Below, in pieces: positions 1 through 12,268 of a DNA stretch of 64,000 bases; position 1 is the stretch's first letter, and every line of letters begins with the position of its first letter. This DNA is from Edaphochlamys debaryana (taxonomy: Eukaryota; Chlorophyta; Chlorophyceae; Chlamydomonadales). The position numbers were made by a program, and so were the translations under genes. The stretch spans positions 434,001 to 498,000 of the forward strand of contig JAEHOE010000013.1 of assembly GCA_016858145.1 (NCBI GenBank). The letters run 5' to 3'. The notes below the pieces were generated by a model. It saw nothing but the letters and a program-made list of their open reading frames with translations, searched no databases and was not told the origin of the DNA.

Positions 1-3000
1 AGCATCCCGCCGCCGCCGCCACCGCTGGAGCCGTGCGGACCGCCACGCGCGGGCAGCGGCGCCTGCAGCGCCGCCGGCCCTGCCGCCACCGGGCCGCCAG
101 CCGCTGCCGCCGCCTGCGCCACCGCCCGCACCACCTCGCTTGCCGTACTGACCAGCCCGAGCCCGGAGGCGTCGAACGACGCCTCCAGGTCATCGGCCTG
201 GTCCTGGTCGCCGCCGCCAGCACCGCCGCTGACAGCGTCGGCGACGGGGCCGTCGAGGTCTTGCGGCGGCGGCGGCACGAGGCCCTGCAGCGCTCGGCGG
301 GGGCGGCCCTGGCCGCTGCCTAGCGCCGCGGACCCCACCGCTGCCGCCGCCCCTGCCGCCACCGCCGCCGCAGCCGACGTGCTGCCGCCACCGGCGGCGC
401 TGCTGCCGCCGCCGCCAGCGCCGCTGCCGCCAGAGCCGACGGAGGCTGCCGGCGATGCGGAGGTGTCGGGGGTGCGGCGCATGGGCACGTGAGCCACGCG
501 AGCGCCCGGCCCCGCCTCACGTGACAGCGGGCTCGGACCCGAGTTGGACGGCGCCTGCTGGGGCGTGTACCTGGGCCCCGAGTTGCCGCGGCCGCCACCG
601 CCGCCGCCGAGGCTGGCGGCGGCGGCGGCGGCGGACGCGCCGCTCGAGCCGCCGCTGTTGCCGCTGGGGCCGGCCGGGGACGGCGGCGCGAGAGCGCCGG
701 ACGAGGGCGGCGCTGGACCCACGCCCTGCTGCCCCTGCCCCTGCCCCTGTTGCTGTTGCTGCCCCTGCTGTTGACCCTGCCCCTGCTGCCCCCCCTGCCC
801 CTGCTGCCCCTGCCCCTGCTGCTGCTGCTGCTGCGCGCGCACCAGCAGGCGCTGCAGCATGGACACCAGCACGGCGGCGGTGGGGCGGCGGCGGGCGTCG
901 TCCATCCAGCAGGCGGAGGCCAGCATGCTGGGGGGAGGGGGCGAGGGGGGGAGGGCGGGGTGCTTTTAGTACAAGTTTGAGAGAGAAGGAGCGGCAGGAG
1001 GAAGGGGGGTCGTGGGAGGGTTGTCGGCTGGGAGGCAGTGGGGCCTTGTGGACACTAGCGAGCTGTGGAGTCGGGGTCAGTGAAGCGGGGAGGCCCCGGC
1101 GTGAGGCCGTGGGGAAGGGGAGCGGGCGGGCGGGGCCGGGCCTCTCCTGCCCTTGAGCTGTGACAGCCTCCGCGCGCCGAGCGCCTCCCCGAAGCAACCC
1201 GAGTACGCTGCCCCCACCCCCTCACCGGTACTCGGGGGGGACCAAGGGGTGGAACACGGGGCGCAGGCCGCGGCGGACCATGGACTGAGGGGGGCAGGGG
1301 GAGGGGCCAGGGGGGGGCCAGGGGGGGGCAGGGAAGGACGCGAGCATATCAGCCGGTGAGGAGAGCCGGGGAAGCACAAGCAGCAGTGCGCTGGGCATGG
1401 TGGGGGTGCACACCTACCGGCAGCTTCTCCTTGGGCACGGTGGCGTCGTACAGGGGGGCCACCATGATGAGCTCCCACATGATGATGCCGAAGGCGTAGA
1501 TGCTGTACGGCAGTACGGCAGGCGCAGGGTTGAGGTTAGGCGGGGGTGCGAGAGGCATCTGCTGGCAAGCTAGCCGTGTCGAGCGGTCGCCGTGCGGCCC
1601 GGCCCAGGTCCTTGCGCACCCCCCCCCCTTCCTCCTTGCCCCGGTGCTTCAAGCCCCGCCCCCGCGGCCCCCGCTCACTCCACGGCTCCGTCCAGCAGGC
1701 CCCCGCGTACGAACATCTCCTGCAGCCGGATCAAAGAAAGGATAATACCTGAGATCAGGTAAGCTGCCAAAGTCACCCCAAGTGAGACGGCTTAGGTCAC
1801 GGACCAGTCCAGAACAAGCCGTCTGCTAAGGCCATACCAGGAGTCGCGAGCTCAGGTGCGGCCGACGTCGCAAACCGAAACCAGCCCAGGCCCAGCCCTG
1901 GCCCAACCCAGGCCCAACGCACCGGGGCCATGTGGGTGAGCGTCCTGGAGCGAGGCAGGCCGGGGGAAGGGGAGGGGCGCACGCATTGGTGGGGAGGGTT
2001 GTCAGCGACTGCATTCCACCGTCCTTTCCGCTGCCCGGCTTCCCCCCCCCCCCCCCGTGCCCTTTCAAAACCCCACGCTGGGGCTCACCCCATGCTCGCC
2101 CCAGCAGCAAGCCCGGGCCACCCCCGGCTGCAGCTCGCCTGTGGGTCCCCACCCCCCAAGCTCCCTGCCCCCCTGCCCCTCCCGAGGCCCGCCCCTGCCG
2201 CCTCGGGCTCACCCCAGCGGCTGCGGCTGCCTGAAGCCCAGGCGGCCGTCCGGCCCCTCCTCGTTCATCACCCGCACACAGCCGAAGTCGCTCAGCTGCG
2301 GGGCGGGGTGGAGGGGGGTGATGGTGCGGGGCAGGAGAGGTTGGGGATGGAAGGGGCATGGGCGAAGGCGGGTGTCGAGGCCTGCTGCAACTACACCAGC
2401 TGTGTCACGCCAAAGGCTGGGGGCAGGCCCGTTGGGCCCACGCCAGGCCCACCTTGCAGGTCCATCCACGGGGGTCCCGCATTGAGCTCTTGAGCAGGAT
2501 GTTGGAGGGCTTGAGGTCTGGGGGTGGGGGCAGGTGGGGTATGGGGGAGAGCGGAGAGAGGAGGGGTTGGGGCCGTGGCAGATGAGGCTCCGGCGTTCAC
2601 GGGTCGCACCCTCGCACCCCTCTCCCCGGCCCCTCCTCTTCCGAGCCCCCTCCGCGCCCCAACCCACCGCAGTGCACCAGCCTCCTGCCGTGCAGGTGCC
2701 GCAGCGCCAGCGCCAGCTCCAGCAGGGAGGTGTAGAGCGGCACCAGGGCGGGGCAGGCGGGGCCGCTCTTGGCGGACACGCCCGGCTGCCGGAAGGCGCC
2801 GCCCTCCGCCACCGACTTGAGCGTGCCGGCTGCGGGGGGGCGGGGGGGTAGGTGGGAGGGGGGGAGCGTGTGTGTATGGGCGTGGAAGGGCTGGAATCGG
2901 GGCGGGAGCAGGAGCGGCAGGTTTTGCGTGGAGGGTTGTGGGGCTGGGGATGTCAGGGCTGGAGCACGACGTGCCTCTACGGCCGAGGCAGAGCCGTACA

Positions 3001-6000
3001 AGACAGATGTCCGTACACAGCGCGCACGGTACGACGTGATGACTAACCGTCGCAGTACTCCATGCACATGACGGTGTTGACCGGCCCGCGTTGACTGCCG
3101 TACTGCTGCAGCGCGTCGCTGTCGGCCGGCAGCAGCTTGAGGCGGTTGGATTGCGTGGCGTACTGTACGACAACGCAGTCTGTGAAGTATCCGTACATCT
3201 GTACGACAGAAACGCAATGCAGGGTCAGCAACGATGCACTGGCCCCGGCCCCCTCAGCGCCGCCCCGCTACACGCCGCCGCCCCGCCCCCGCAGACTCCC
3301 CATACCCCATACCCCATAGCGTAACCCCACTAGCGACCCCGCTTTCCCGACCGCACCTGGACGCTGCGTTTCCCAGGGGGCCCAGGCGGAGGCGACAAGA
3401 GGAACGGAGGAAGGGAGGGGAGAGGAGAGGGGAGGGGAGCACCGGCGGGCGTCAGGCTGTGGCCTCGACGGACATCGGCGCGGTCCCCAACCCTAAACCC
3501 GTGCCCCTACTCGAGCCGTCGCTCCCCCTCCCTGCGCGCATCGTCACCCACTTGCTGGAGCTCCGCCCCGCCCCGTGCCCCGCCCCCACCGCCACCGCAA
3601 GCCCGCCCCGCCCTTTCCCTCCTCCACCGCCCTAGCCAGCCCAGCCCTTGGCCAACCCACATGTTGGGATGACTAATGGTCGACGTCACCGCCAGCTCCA
3701 GGGCGTCCCTTAGTAAGCCCCGCTTGCGCTCCCGCATGCGAGCCTCGTCCACCAGCGGCGAGTCCATGACGCCGCTGCCGGACGCCGCCACCACCGCCGA
3801 CACCTGCGGCGGCGGCCGCTGCGCCGCCACCGCCGCGCCCGGCGTGCCCGCCGCCGCCGCCGCCGCCGCCAGCGCCGCCTCGGCCTCGTCGCGATGACTA
3901 ATCACCTTGACGGCCGCCTCGATGCCGTGCACCGTGCCGCGGAAGACCACGCCCTGGACGAGCAGGTCGAGGCGGCGGCAGTTGGAGAAAACTCAGCAGT
4001 CAACCGCTGACCGGACAGCGCCAGCCTCCCTCCCGCTCTTTCCGCCCCGCCCCTCCTACCCCTCACCCCCGCCACCTCCCTTCCGCCCCCGCCCCTTCCC
4101 CCCCGCCCTTCCCAACCCCACCTGGCCGCCGCGGCCGATGATCTCCACCAGCTCAACCGCCGCGATGTCGTTGAACCGCACCTCCTGACTGCAACCGCCA
4201 ACGGTAAACGGACAACGCGTGATCGCAACCGTCAGCGGCCTGCTGACGCGACATACACACAAACCGGCGGCCCGGCCTCGCCCATCTTCCCCCCATAGCT
4301 TGGGAACGCCCTCTCCACCCACCGGTGAGCCAACCGCCCCGACCCGTTCCTCCGGTCCTTCCCCACACCTCCCCTCCTCCCCCATCTACACGCCCTCCCC
4401 CATTCTCACATGTCTCCGCCGCAGCCGGGGACCTCCATCGCCAGTTGAACCTGGGGGGAAGCGGAGGCGAAAGAGGGGCGAGGAGCGGCCGGTCAGGTCA
4501 GACTCCAACGTCAGAGCCCAACGCCAGAGTCTCTCAACGGCACTCCAAGGCCACGAGCTTGCCCTTACACCAACATGTTTATCCAGCTGGCCTCAGCATG
4601 CTTGACCCATGCCCAAGTCCCTGCGCGCCTTACTAACGCCGTGCATCCGCCGTACGACAACCTGACCCCGCACCTGACTAAGCGTGGTCTGGATGGACGA
4701 CACCATGGCGTCCAACTGCTGCAGCGGTTGCTCGGCGCTCATCTCAACCACCATGCCGTGCCCGCCGCCGCCGCCCAGCGTGGCGGCGTGCGGGTAGCCG
4801 GGGTAGCCGCGGCCGCCCATGGAACCCCCCGTGCCGGGGCCGATGGGCAGGGACATGCCGGCAGCGCCCCCGCCCGGGAGGGGGCGGTGGCTCTCGATTG
4901 AGAGGAAGCCTGCGGGGGTTGTGGGGCGGGGGGGGTTGAGGGGGGTTGAGGAAGGCGGGGTGTTTGTTGCTAAGCGAGATCGCGCCCTTCGAAAAGGGGT
5001 GAGGCAGGGCGGGGTGTTTGGCCTGTGCGTGGACTCGCGTATCATCGCCGGGAAAGCCCAGCCCTCGGAGCCCCTTCCCGACCCCACCACCACCCCTGTC
5101 CTCCACCCCCCACGGCCCCCCCGCCCCCGACTCACTCGCGCCCGCGCCCACGCCCCGGGCCGGCAGGCTGGCGGCACCCGAGTAGGCCAGCAGGTCCCCC
5201 TCCCCGGATATCTGGGGGGGCGGAGAGGTGTGTGTGGGGGGGGGTAGAGAGCCGAGGGGAGGGATGTCGGTGCTTGGAGCTCAGCGGCGTTCCTGGGTCT
5301 CGCGCGTCTGGGTGGCGGCCTGCCACCGTTGGGTAGCAGCGCTAGCGACTCCCACCCGGCCGCTGCCGCTGCCGCCGCCGCCGCCGCCGCGTCAACGATG
5401 GCCCCTCCCTAGCCCCCTCGGGGAAAGACCGCGCAATGCCCCTCGCCCGCCTCCTCGGGCCCCCTGCCCTGCCGCCAGCAGCGACACGAACCCTGGAGCC
5501 CCCCCCCGTTTTCCCCGCCGCCCCCGCCCCCCGCTCACCCCCGGCTGGTAGGTGGTGCTGCTCCGCGGCCGCAGCAGCGACACGAGGCGCGAGGAGCCGA
5601 ACGATATGTGGCCGGTGCCGCTGTTGGGCGACAGCGCCTCCAGCAGGCCGCTCCACTCGTCCGTGACGGCGCCGAAGGACACCGCACGGCACAGCACGCC
5701 CATGCACAGCTGTGCGGGGAAGCGGGGGGACAAGGGGGGCGTGGGGGCGGGGAAGGGAGGGCGTGTGTGTTTCGGTGGCGGCGCCCAAGGCCAGGGCAGG
5801 CCCATGCAGAGCCAAGGGCAGTACCGGTAGCCGGGGAAGAGGTGGGGTTTGCATCGCACAATGGTTCCAGCTATGACGCTGGTGGTATGACGCTGAGCGG
5901 CACGAACCCTGGCCCGCCTCCTCCCCCTCCCCCGCGTGTCCTTTCCCCCCGCACACACCCACACGCACCCGCATAACGTCCCGTCCGTTCGGCACGAGCC

Positions 6001-9000
6001 CTGGCCCCGCTTCCCCCCCGCCCCCCCCCGTGTCCCCCCCCCCCCCGCACCCGCATGAGGTCCCGCGCCTCCGTGTGCGCCGCCAGCAGCACGCTGCGGC
6101 TGAGGGGGTCGGGGGAGGTGAGGTAGAGCGCCAGCGTGGGGAGCACCCCGTTGGAGGACACGCCCATGCCTGGGGGGCGGGCGGGGGGGGGGAGGGGGGA
6201 GGGGGGAAGGGGGAGTGGAAAAGGGGGATCGCTGTAGGAAGGGGTCGAGGCGGGTGTGGGGGCTGAGCGGGAGCGCGGCTGGGGCTGGGCTGGGCAGGTT
6301 GCTACGGTACCATCCAAGAACCCGCAGGGCCCGACTCGACCTAGATCTGGATCCAGAACGGAATCCTGATCTCACCGGCGCTGCTGCTGCCCCCCGCGGA
6401 TCCCAGCGCATCCGCCGGCCGTACCACCGCCAGGACTAGGGCCTGAGGGGGGCAGGGCAGGCAGAGGACGGGGAGGACAGAGTGAGAGAAGGCCGGAAGG
6501 AATGGGCTCAGGCCCCACCCTGTGGCGGCCCACACAGGCGCAGGCTCCGTTCGGGTGGCTTCCCCCCACGGGGGAAACCCGCCGCGGGGCTGGACGTGTG
6601 TGCGAGGGTGCACGTCTTAGCCCTTGCACTGCAGGCCCGCTGCGAACGCAGGAGCACGGCTGCCGTACCTGTACGGGCATGCGTGCCAGCTTCTGCACCA
6701 AGACCAGGTCGCGGCACGGCAGCGTCTCGTCCTGCGGTTGGCGGTTGGGAGTTGGCGAGCGACGGTTAGGAAGATCGACGCGCTGCCAATCCAGCCTACA
6801 CCCCGCCCTTCGAGTCGCAGGCATCTGAGCTGCCACTAGCACCCCATTGGCTGCCCCTTGCGGCGCCGCCCGCTGTGCGCCGCGCACGCCTCAACCGCGC
6901 CTCAGCCCCCGCGCTTCCTTTGCTACGCCCATGCCCGCCCTTCGGACCCCCTCCCTGGCCCCGCGGGCTCACCTGCACGTGGGCAGCGCAGTTGGGTACG
7001 ACGCACCCCTCGGGCGTTACGAGCCCAGCGCCGCCGCTCGCGCCGCCGGGCGGCCCGCCGCGGCTGCCGTACCCGCCGCCGCCGGGGCCGCTGGCCGCCG
7101 CCACCGCCACCGCCGAAGGGTCGTGCGCCGCCCCCATGGCGTCACGTGGGAGGTTGAGGTTCGCCAGCACGTGACCGACGGGGCCCTTACGTGATGGCGT
7201 GCGCGCCGTCGCTTCACGGGCGGATTTTGCAACCGCCGCCGCCGCCTGACGCATGTCTTCCGTCTCGAGCCCCATCGCGATCGCCGACAGCAGTAACGTG
7301 TGCGCCAGCGATGCCACGTGCGCGTGTACGGACGGCATCGTCTCGCAATCTGCCGTATCCGCCATCGAGTTGCCGCATTCCATGCTCATGTTTGACCGTA
7401 GGGTACCGCTCGTCACGTGCGCGCCGCCGCCGCCGGGTACGGCGCCGGTACCGCCGCCGCCGCCGCCGGAGCGCATGTGGCGATAGGCGGCGGAGGAGTT
7501 GCCAGTATGAGACCCGAGCGTGTTGCGGCCAAAGCCGGCGGCGGCGCTGACAGCAACCGCCGCCGGACCGCCGCCGCCGCCACCCGCCGTGGCGGCGACG
7601 GCGCCCGAGGGCGAGGCGACGGCGGCGTTGTTGGCCGTCGTCCCGCTGACGCCGCCGCTGCCCGTGGCGGTCGCGCTGCACCCGCCCGCCGCCGCCGCCG
7701 CCGCGACCATCGCCGCCGCTGACTGCGCGCCGCCGGCGGTGCCGCCACCGCCGCCGCCGACGGCGCTGATGGCCCCAGAAGCGTTGGCAGTGGCGCCGAG
7801 CGCCGCCGCCGCCGCCGCCGCCGCCGGCACGGACTGGCTCTGGCCGCCGGCAGGGTGCCCCGCCGGCAACGAGTTACTCTGCCCCGCAAGCGCCGCCGCC
7901 GCTGCCGCCGCCGCCGACGCCGATACAGCCACCCCTGCCGCCGCCGCCCCGCCGACGCCACCGCCACCGCCGCCGAGCCTCGTCTGCGCGCCCGAAGTCG
8001 ACCGCCCTATCGCGCTGCCCGTGTTCCCTGCCAGCGACGGGGGGTTGGACGAGGCGCGGTGCAGCGAGAGGCGGCGCGTGGCGGAGGAGCCCACGCCGCC
8101 GCCGCCGCCTCCGCCGGCCGCCGGGAAGCGGGATGCGTCGCCCATGAATGCGGCGGTGGGGAGGGCGGGGTGCGCGATGGCCAGTGTCACGGCCAGGTCC
8201 AGCTGGCAGCGGTGGAGCAGGGCCTCGTGCGCACCCGCCATCATGACGTCCAGCAGGCCCTGGGGGGGACCGGGGGGGAAAGGAAGGGGGCGTGTGTTTA
8301 GGATGCGTAGGGTGTGTGTTTTGGTAGTTGCGGAGCCCCGCCATCATGGCCTCCAGCAGGCCCTGGGGGGGGACCGGGGGCGAGGTGGGAAGGTTTTTCG
8401 AGCGACAAACGATAAAGCGAGGTGGGAAGGTTTTTCGAGCGAGAAACGAAAGGGCGAGGTGGGAAGGGGCGAGAAAGGCAGTGGTGTGGGCCAGAGAGCT
8501 TCCACCGCGCTGCCTCCATCGCTGAGAGCCCTGCTCCCTCGAGCTAGCCCCAACTCGAGGGAGGGAGCACCGGCCCAAACCCCCTCACCCGCTCATTCGC
8601 ACCTCGCCTTCCCAACTTGTCTCGACACCACCAGCCCTTCCCCCCTCCGCCACCATCACCACCACCACCACCACCACCACCGGCGGCCCCACCTGCAGCG
8701 TGCCCGCCTGCACCATGAGGTGGAGCGTGCGGGCCGTACGACACGGCACGGACCCGCCCATACACACACGCTTGCCCAGGCTCCCAGGCTCATGCGAGCA
8801 GCCCTTCACACACGCTTTCCCCTCCGTCCCCACCTGCAGCGTGCCCGCCTGCACCATGAGGTGGAGCGTGCGGGCCACCTTCTGACCGTACGACACCGCC
8901 GCAGGGTCCCCAAGGAGGCCCAGGCTCAGGACCTGCGGGGTACGGGAGCGACGAGGGGTCATCGTGGGATTAAAGGTGCGGACTGAAAAGGGGACGGCAG

Positions 9001-12000
9001 GAACGGTGGGGGGAGCGGCGAAGATCGTTTGTGCTCGAAGACTGCAGCAGGTGGCCATTCAGCCGACAGCGGCAGGGAGGGATCGTGGCGGGAAGCAGTT
9101 AAGCGGCTGCGTCCGCGGCTGAGGCTGCGTCTGGACTTGACTATGCTGTACTGCGGTCTCACCGCTCCGCATGGCGGCACGAAGCCTCTGACTGATTGCA
9201 AGCCTCAACCCCGCCGCCCGCTTTCCTGCGAGGCCAGGCCAGGACGTTCGACACGACACGGCCCGGCTCCGCTCCAACGGCCGACCATGACTAAGGCCTG
9301 GGACATGACTAACTCTTCCCCGCGTTCGACACCACGCGTACGGCACCCGAAACCAAAACCGAAACCGAAACCCGCGGTTACGGCCGCCTGACCCACCTGC
9401 GAAGCCTGCAGCAGATAGCTGCGCTCCGAGTCCGTCGCCGGCGGCGGCACCGCCGCCACCAGCCCGACGGCGGCGGCGGAAGCCGGCGGCGGCGGCGCGA
9501 CGGCGCCGGGCCGTATCCCCGGCGGCACCGGGCAGTCGGCCGACCACGCCAGCGTCACCACCGCCAGCAGCTGTGCGCCCACGCGCAGGGGGAGGCCCGC
9601 GAAGCGACGCAGCGTCGAGGCGGCCGCGCAGCAGGCCCAGTCGGCCGGGAGGTCGGCGAGGATGTCGGCCGCTGGGTGGCCGGAGCTGTTGGCGGTGCCC
9701 GCACCACCAGCGGCCCCCAGGGCGCTGCTGTCGCCCCGCCCCAGGCCGGAAGCGGCGGCGGCAGCGGCGCCGGGCGTGGGCGTGGGCGTGGGGGTGGGCG
9801 TGGCTCCGCTGGCGGTGGTGGCGCGCGCGGCGCCCCCGGTGCCCGCGGGTGGGTCGGCTGACATGAGGACTACCTCGCCCCTCTGTGGTTGGGTGGAAGA
9901 GGAGGAGGAGGAGGTTGGAGGGGGGGTCCGGAGCAAGGGACGTTGGCGAGGCGGGAGGGCTTGAAGGGCGGGGCGGGGGCTGCACGAGGATGCCGTGTAC
10001 GGCCGCCTGCAGGCACCGACCCGTGAACCAGCCCCGCCGCAGCCCCGCAGCCCAGCCGGAGGGCGGGCAGCAAGGGAAGGCCAGGCGTCGCGCGTGTTGG
10101 CCCCTGTGGGCCAGCCGCACCCCCCCGGGCAGCCCCACGCTGCTCACACCCCACCCCACCCGGCACCCTCACCCGCCCATACACACGCGCGCCCCCGCCG
10201 TGCCCGCGGCCGCACGCTCAGCACCAAACGCCCCCAGCCGCCGGCATCCCACCGCCGCCCCCGGCCCTCGCCTCTCTCCGACCGTGCTGCATTGCGCTTT
10301 GCTTTGAACCCTCCCCCCGCCACCCTCGCAACCCCCCCCCCCGGCCCCCAGGGTCCAGCCCTCCGCTCACCAGGCCCGACAGCAGCAGCTGCGCTGACGT
10401 CAGCGCCTCCTCGGGGGCCGCAGCGGCAGCCTGCAGGGGGCGGAGCGGGGGTGAGGGACGCACGCGCTTAGGCCTCCCGTCGGGCGCTGACGGCAACGTG
10501 TCGAAGGCAGCGGGGGTGTGGCCTAACGCCCCCGCCCCCATCACATCCCTTGGCCTCCCCTCGTAGATCACTGTCAGGCCCAAACCCCTCCCCCTCTCCC
10601 TCTCAAGCACCCCCCCCCCCCCACCTGGTACCCCAGCTGCTGGCACTGGTACAGCGTCGGCCCTTGCCCCCCCTTGAGCCCTGTCAGGCCCAACCCCACC
10701 CAACAACCCCACCTGGTACCCCAGCTGCTGGCACTGGTACAGCGTCGGCCCTTGCCCCCCCTTGAGCCCTGTCAGGCCCAACCCCACCCAACAACCCCAC
10801 CTGGTACCCCAGCTGCTGGCACTGGTACAGCGTCGGCCCTTGCCCCCCCTTGAGCCCTGTCAGGCCCAACCCCACCCAACAACCCCACCTGGTACCCCAG
10901 CTGCTGGTACTGGTACAGCGTGTGCCCCCGCGGCCCCCCCACGCCCAGGGTGGAGGCCAGGGGGGCCGCGTCGTCGCCGTCGGGGGGCACCACCAGGGAG
11001 ACGCTGGGGGGGGAGGGGGCGGGGGGGAGGGGCGGGGAGGGGAGGGGCGAGAGGGGAGTAGGGCAACGGTAGGGCAAGGATTGGGCGAGGCGGGGGGTTT
11101 GGGCTGAGCGGGGTGGCACTACAGGACGGGGCTGGTGGGATGCACGGTCGGGGGCGGAGGCGGGGGGGGTGAAGTTGAGCGGATGTCGCCTCGGTGAGAA
11201 TTTAGGGCCTTGGGCTGACTGGGAGAGGGGCACCAGTAGGATTAGGGGAGCCGTGCGGCCTGGCTCGATGATTGTTCCGCCGAGCCTTGGGAGGAAGCTA
11301 GAGGGGCCCACGAGCCTGTTTGGCGCTGCAGCAATCGGGCTGCTTGCCGCCCTGTGTGCGTGGCCCGCGCGTGTGTGTTTGCGCGACGGCCCACCGTACC
11401 CGGGAGCTGCTGCCGCCGGCCAGTGGTGAGCGACGACCCCAATGCGCGAGTGGCTCAGCCAAACCCGAGCCCTGCGGACCCGCCCCCCCCCCCCGTCAGC
11501 CAAGGCCAGAGCGGCCCGACCCCCCCCTGACCCCTCGCACCCCCGGGATACCATTAGGTTAGGGGCGATAGGGGCGATAGGGCCGCTGCGTAGCCTGGGC
11601 AGATAGCCTCGTGCGCGCAGCACGGGCCCGGTCCTTTGGGACAGGGCAGCTAGCTCGGGCCCGGCGTCCGGAAGCGGGGATGCGGCTAGCGGCTTGCGGG
11701 AAAGCGCCGCACGGGGCTTGAGCTCACGTGCCCAGCCGACCCCGCGAGAGGAAGCCGCAGGCGCCCCTCGCTTCAGTATGCCCCCCAGAAGGAGTCCTCG
11801 TGCGACCATGAAGCTCGTCAGCAGAGCTGGCGGGCCCGCATGACTTATGCCGGCAGCGACCTGCACGCGCACCTGGCTGCATCGACCTCCGCAAGTTGTG
11901 CTAGCAGCGCGACACCCGCCTCCAAGCGCGCCAGCCACGTCGCTCCCGCAATCTGGGGAAGGCGGACCAGCAAATCCTGCGCGCGCGGGCGAGAAAATTG

Positions 12001-12268
12001 CTTGAAACTTGCTGCGCATTGTCATAGTGCACATACCATGTTCGGCCCGTCGCACCTGCACTAGCGTCGGTGCCCGTATCTGAACGGGTGGCGCTGGAGG
12101 TGCTGCCGGAGTCGCAGTTGCGACTGGCGGCACGCTAGGGACTTGGCGCGGCCTGGCCACCTCTTTTGCCAGCTCCTTGCCACCAGCATGCTGTGACGGA
12201 GGAGGAGGCTTCGGTGGCCCGAGCTCAGGCTCGGGCCGGCCTCCTCCGCCGGTGAAACAGCACAGCAT
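1..12268 (-). CDS. TKL-type protein kinase, 3' end beyond window
   Basis: Spliced minus-strand gene. The kinase core is well supported: EIIGRGGQ (exon 4122-4188) joins GVVFRGTVHGIEAAVKVIS (3661-3953) as glycine loop and VAVK lysine; hinge exon 3048-3198; VHC|DLKPSNILL across 2668-2829 and 2453-2517; LSDFGCVRVMNEEGPDG (2213-2295); TLTHMAP (1923-1944, 22 nt); EMFVRGGLLDGAV (1679-1719); DIYAFGIIMWELIM (1418-1502); GLRPVFHPLVPPEYR (1226-1284). The HRD arginine is cysteine. The last exon (1-927) continues past the edge with a QG-rich tail. Upstream exons with matching phases: 4410-4450, 4674-4909, 5136-5211, 5539-5709, 6051-6169, 6376-6442, 6669-6731, 6973-8259, 8834-8932, 9397-9882, 10371-10430, 10889-11003. 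The N-terminal half is low complexity with no domain I recognise. Proposed start is ATG at 12268 (MLCCFTGGGG). The links 12056 to 11003 and 3661 to 3198 are unresolved. Substrate unknown. Confidence 0.85.
8337..8380. repeat. Diverged copy of a kinase 3' splice site and exon start
   Basis: Near-copy of 8238-8275. On the minus strand both read CCCCCAG|GGCCTGCTGGA, then a codon series for VMMAG or AMMAG. The copy at 8362 lies upstream in transcription of the acceptor used for the large exon (8259). It has no obvious donor of its own, so it is probably a decoy acceptor. Confidence 0.8.
8381..8478. repeat. 37-bp tandem repeat in kinase intron
   Basis: Three units start at 8381, 8418 and 8455 with cgaggtgggaagg; the first two continue tttttcgagcga. 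The array lies in the intron between exons 8834-8932 and 6973-8259. Confidence 0.9.
8690..8735. repeat. 46-bp direct repeat, copy of kinase exon end
   Basis: Identical to 8831-8876 and 141 bp away from it. On the minus strand it copies the last codons of exon 8834-8932 (TLHLMVQAGTLQ) with its donor CAG|GTGGGG. The frame stays open between the two copies. Confidence 0.95.
8831..8876. repeat. 46-bp direct repeat, exon-resident copy
   Basis: Partner of 8690-8735. It is the authentic 3' end of the kinase exon 8834-8932 plus the first bases of the following intron. Confidence 0.95.
10624..10921. repeat. 88-bp tandem array, about 3.4 copies
   Basis: Units begin at 10624, 10712, 10800 and 10888, each starting cctggtaccccagctg. 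The last copy is cut short where it enters the kinase exon 10889-11003. On the minus strand each unit carries the end of that exon (reading TLYQCQQLGYQ in copies 1-3, TLYQYQQLGYQ in the exon) followed by its 5' splice site CAG|GTGGGG. The array therefore offers up to four equivalent donors. 88 is not a multiple of three. Confidence 0.95.

Noticed and set aside
7520..8986. 488-codon plus-strand frame
   Set aside because: Antisense shadow of the large Ala/Gly-rich kinase exon; it reads only Ala/Pro/Arg runs and changes character at the exon border.
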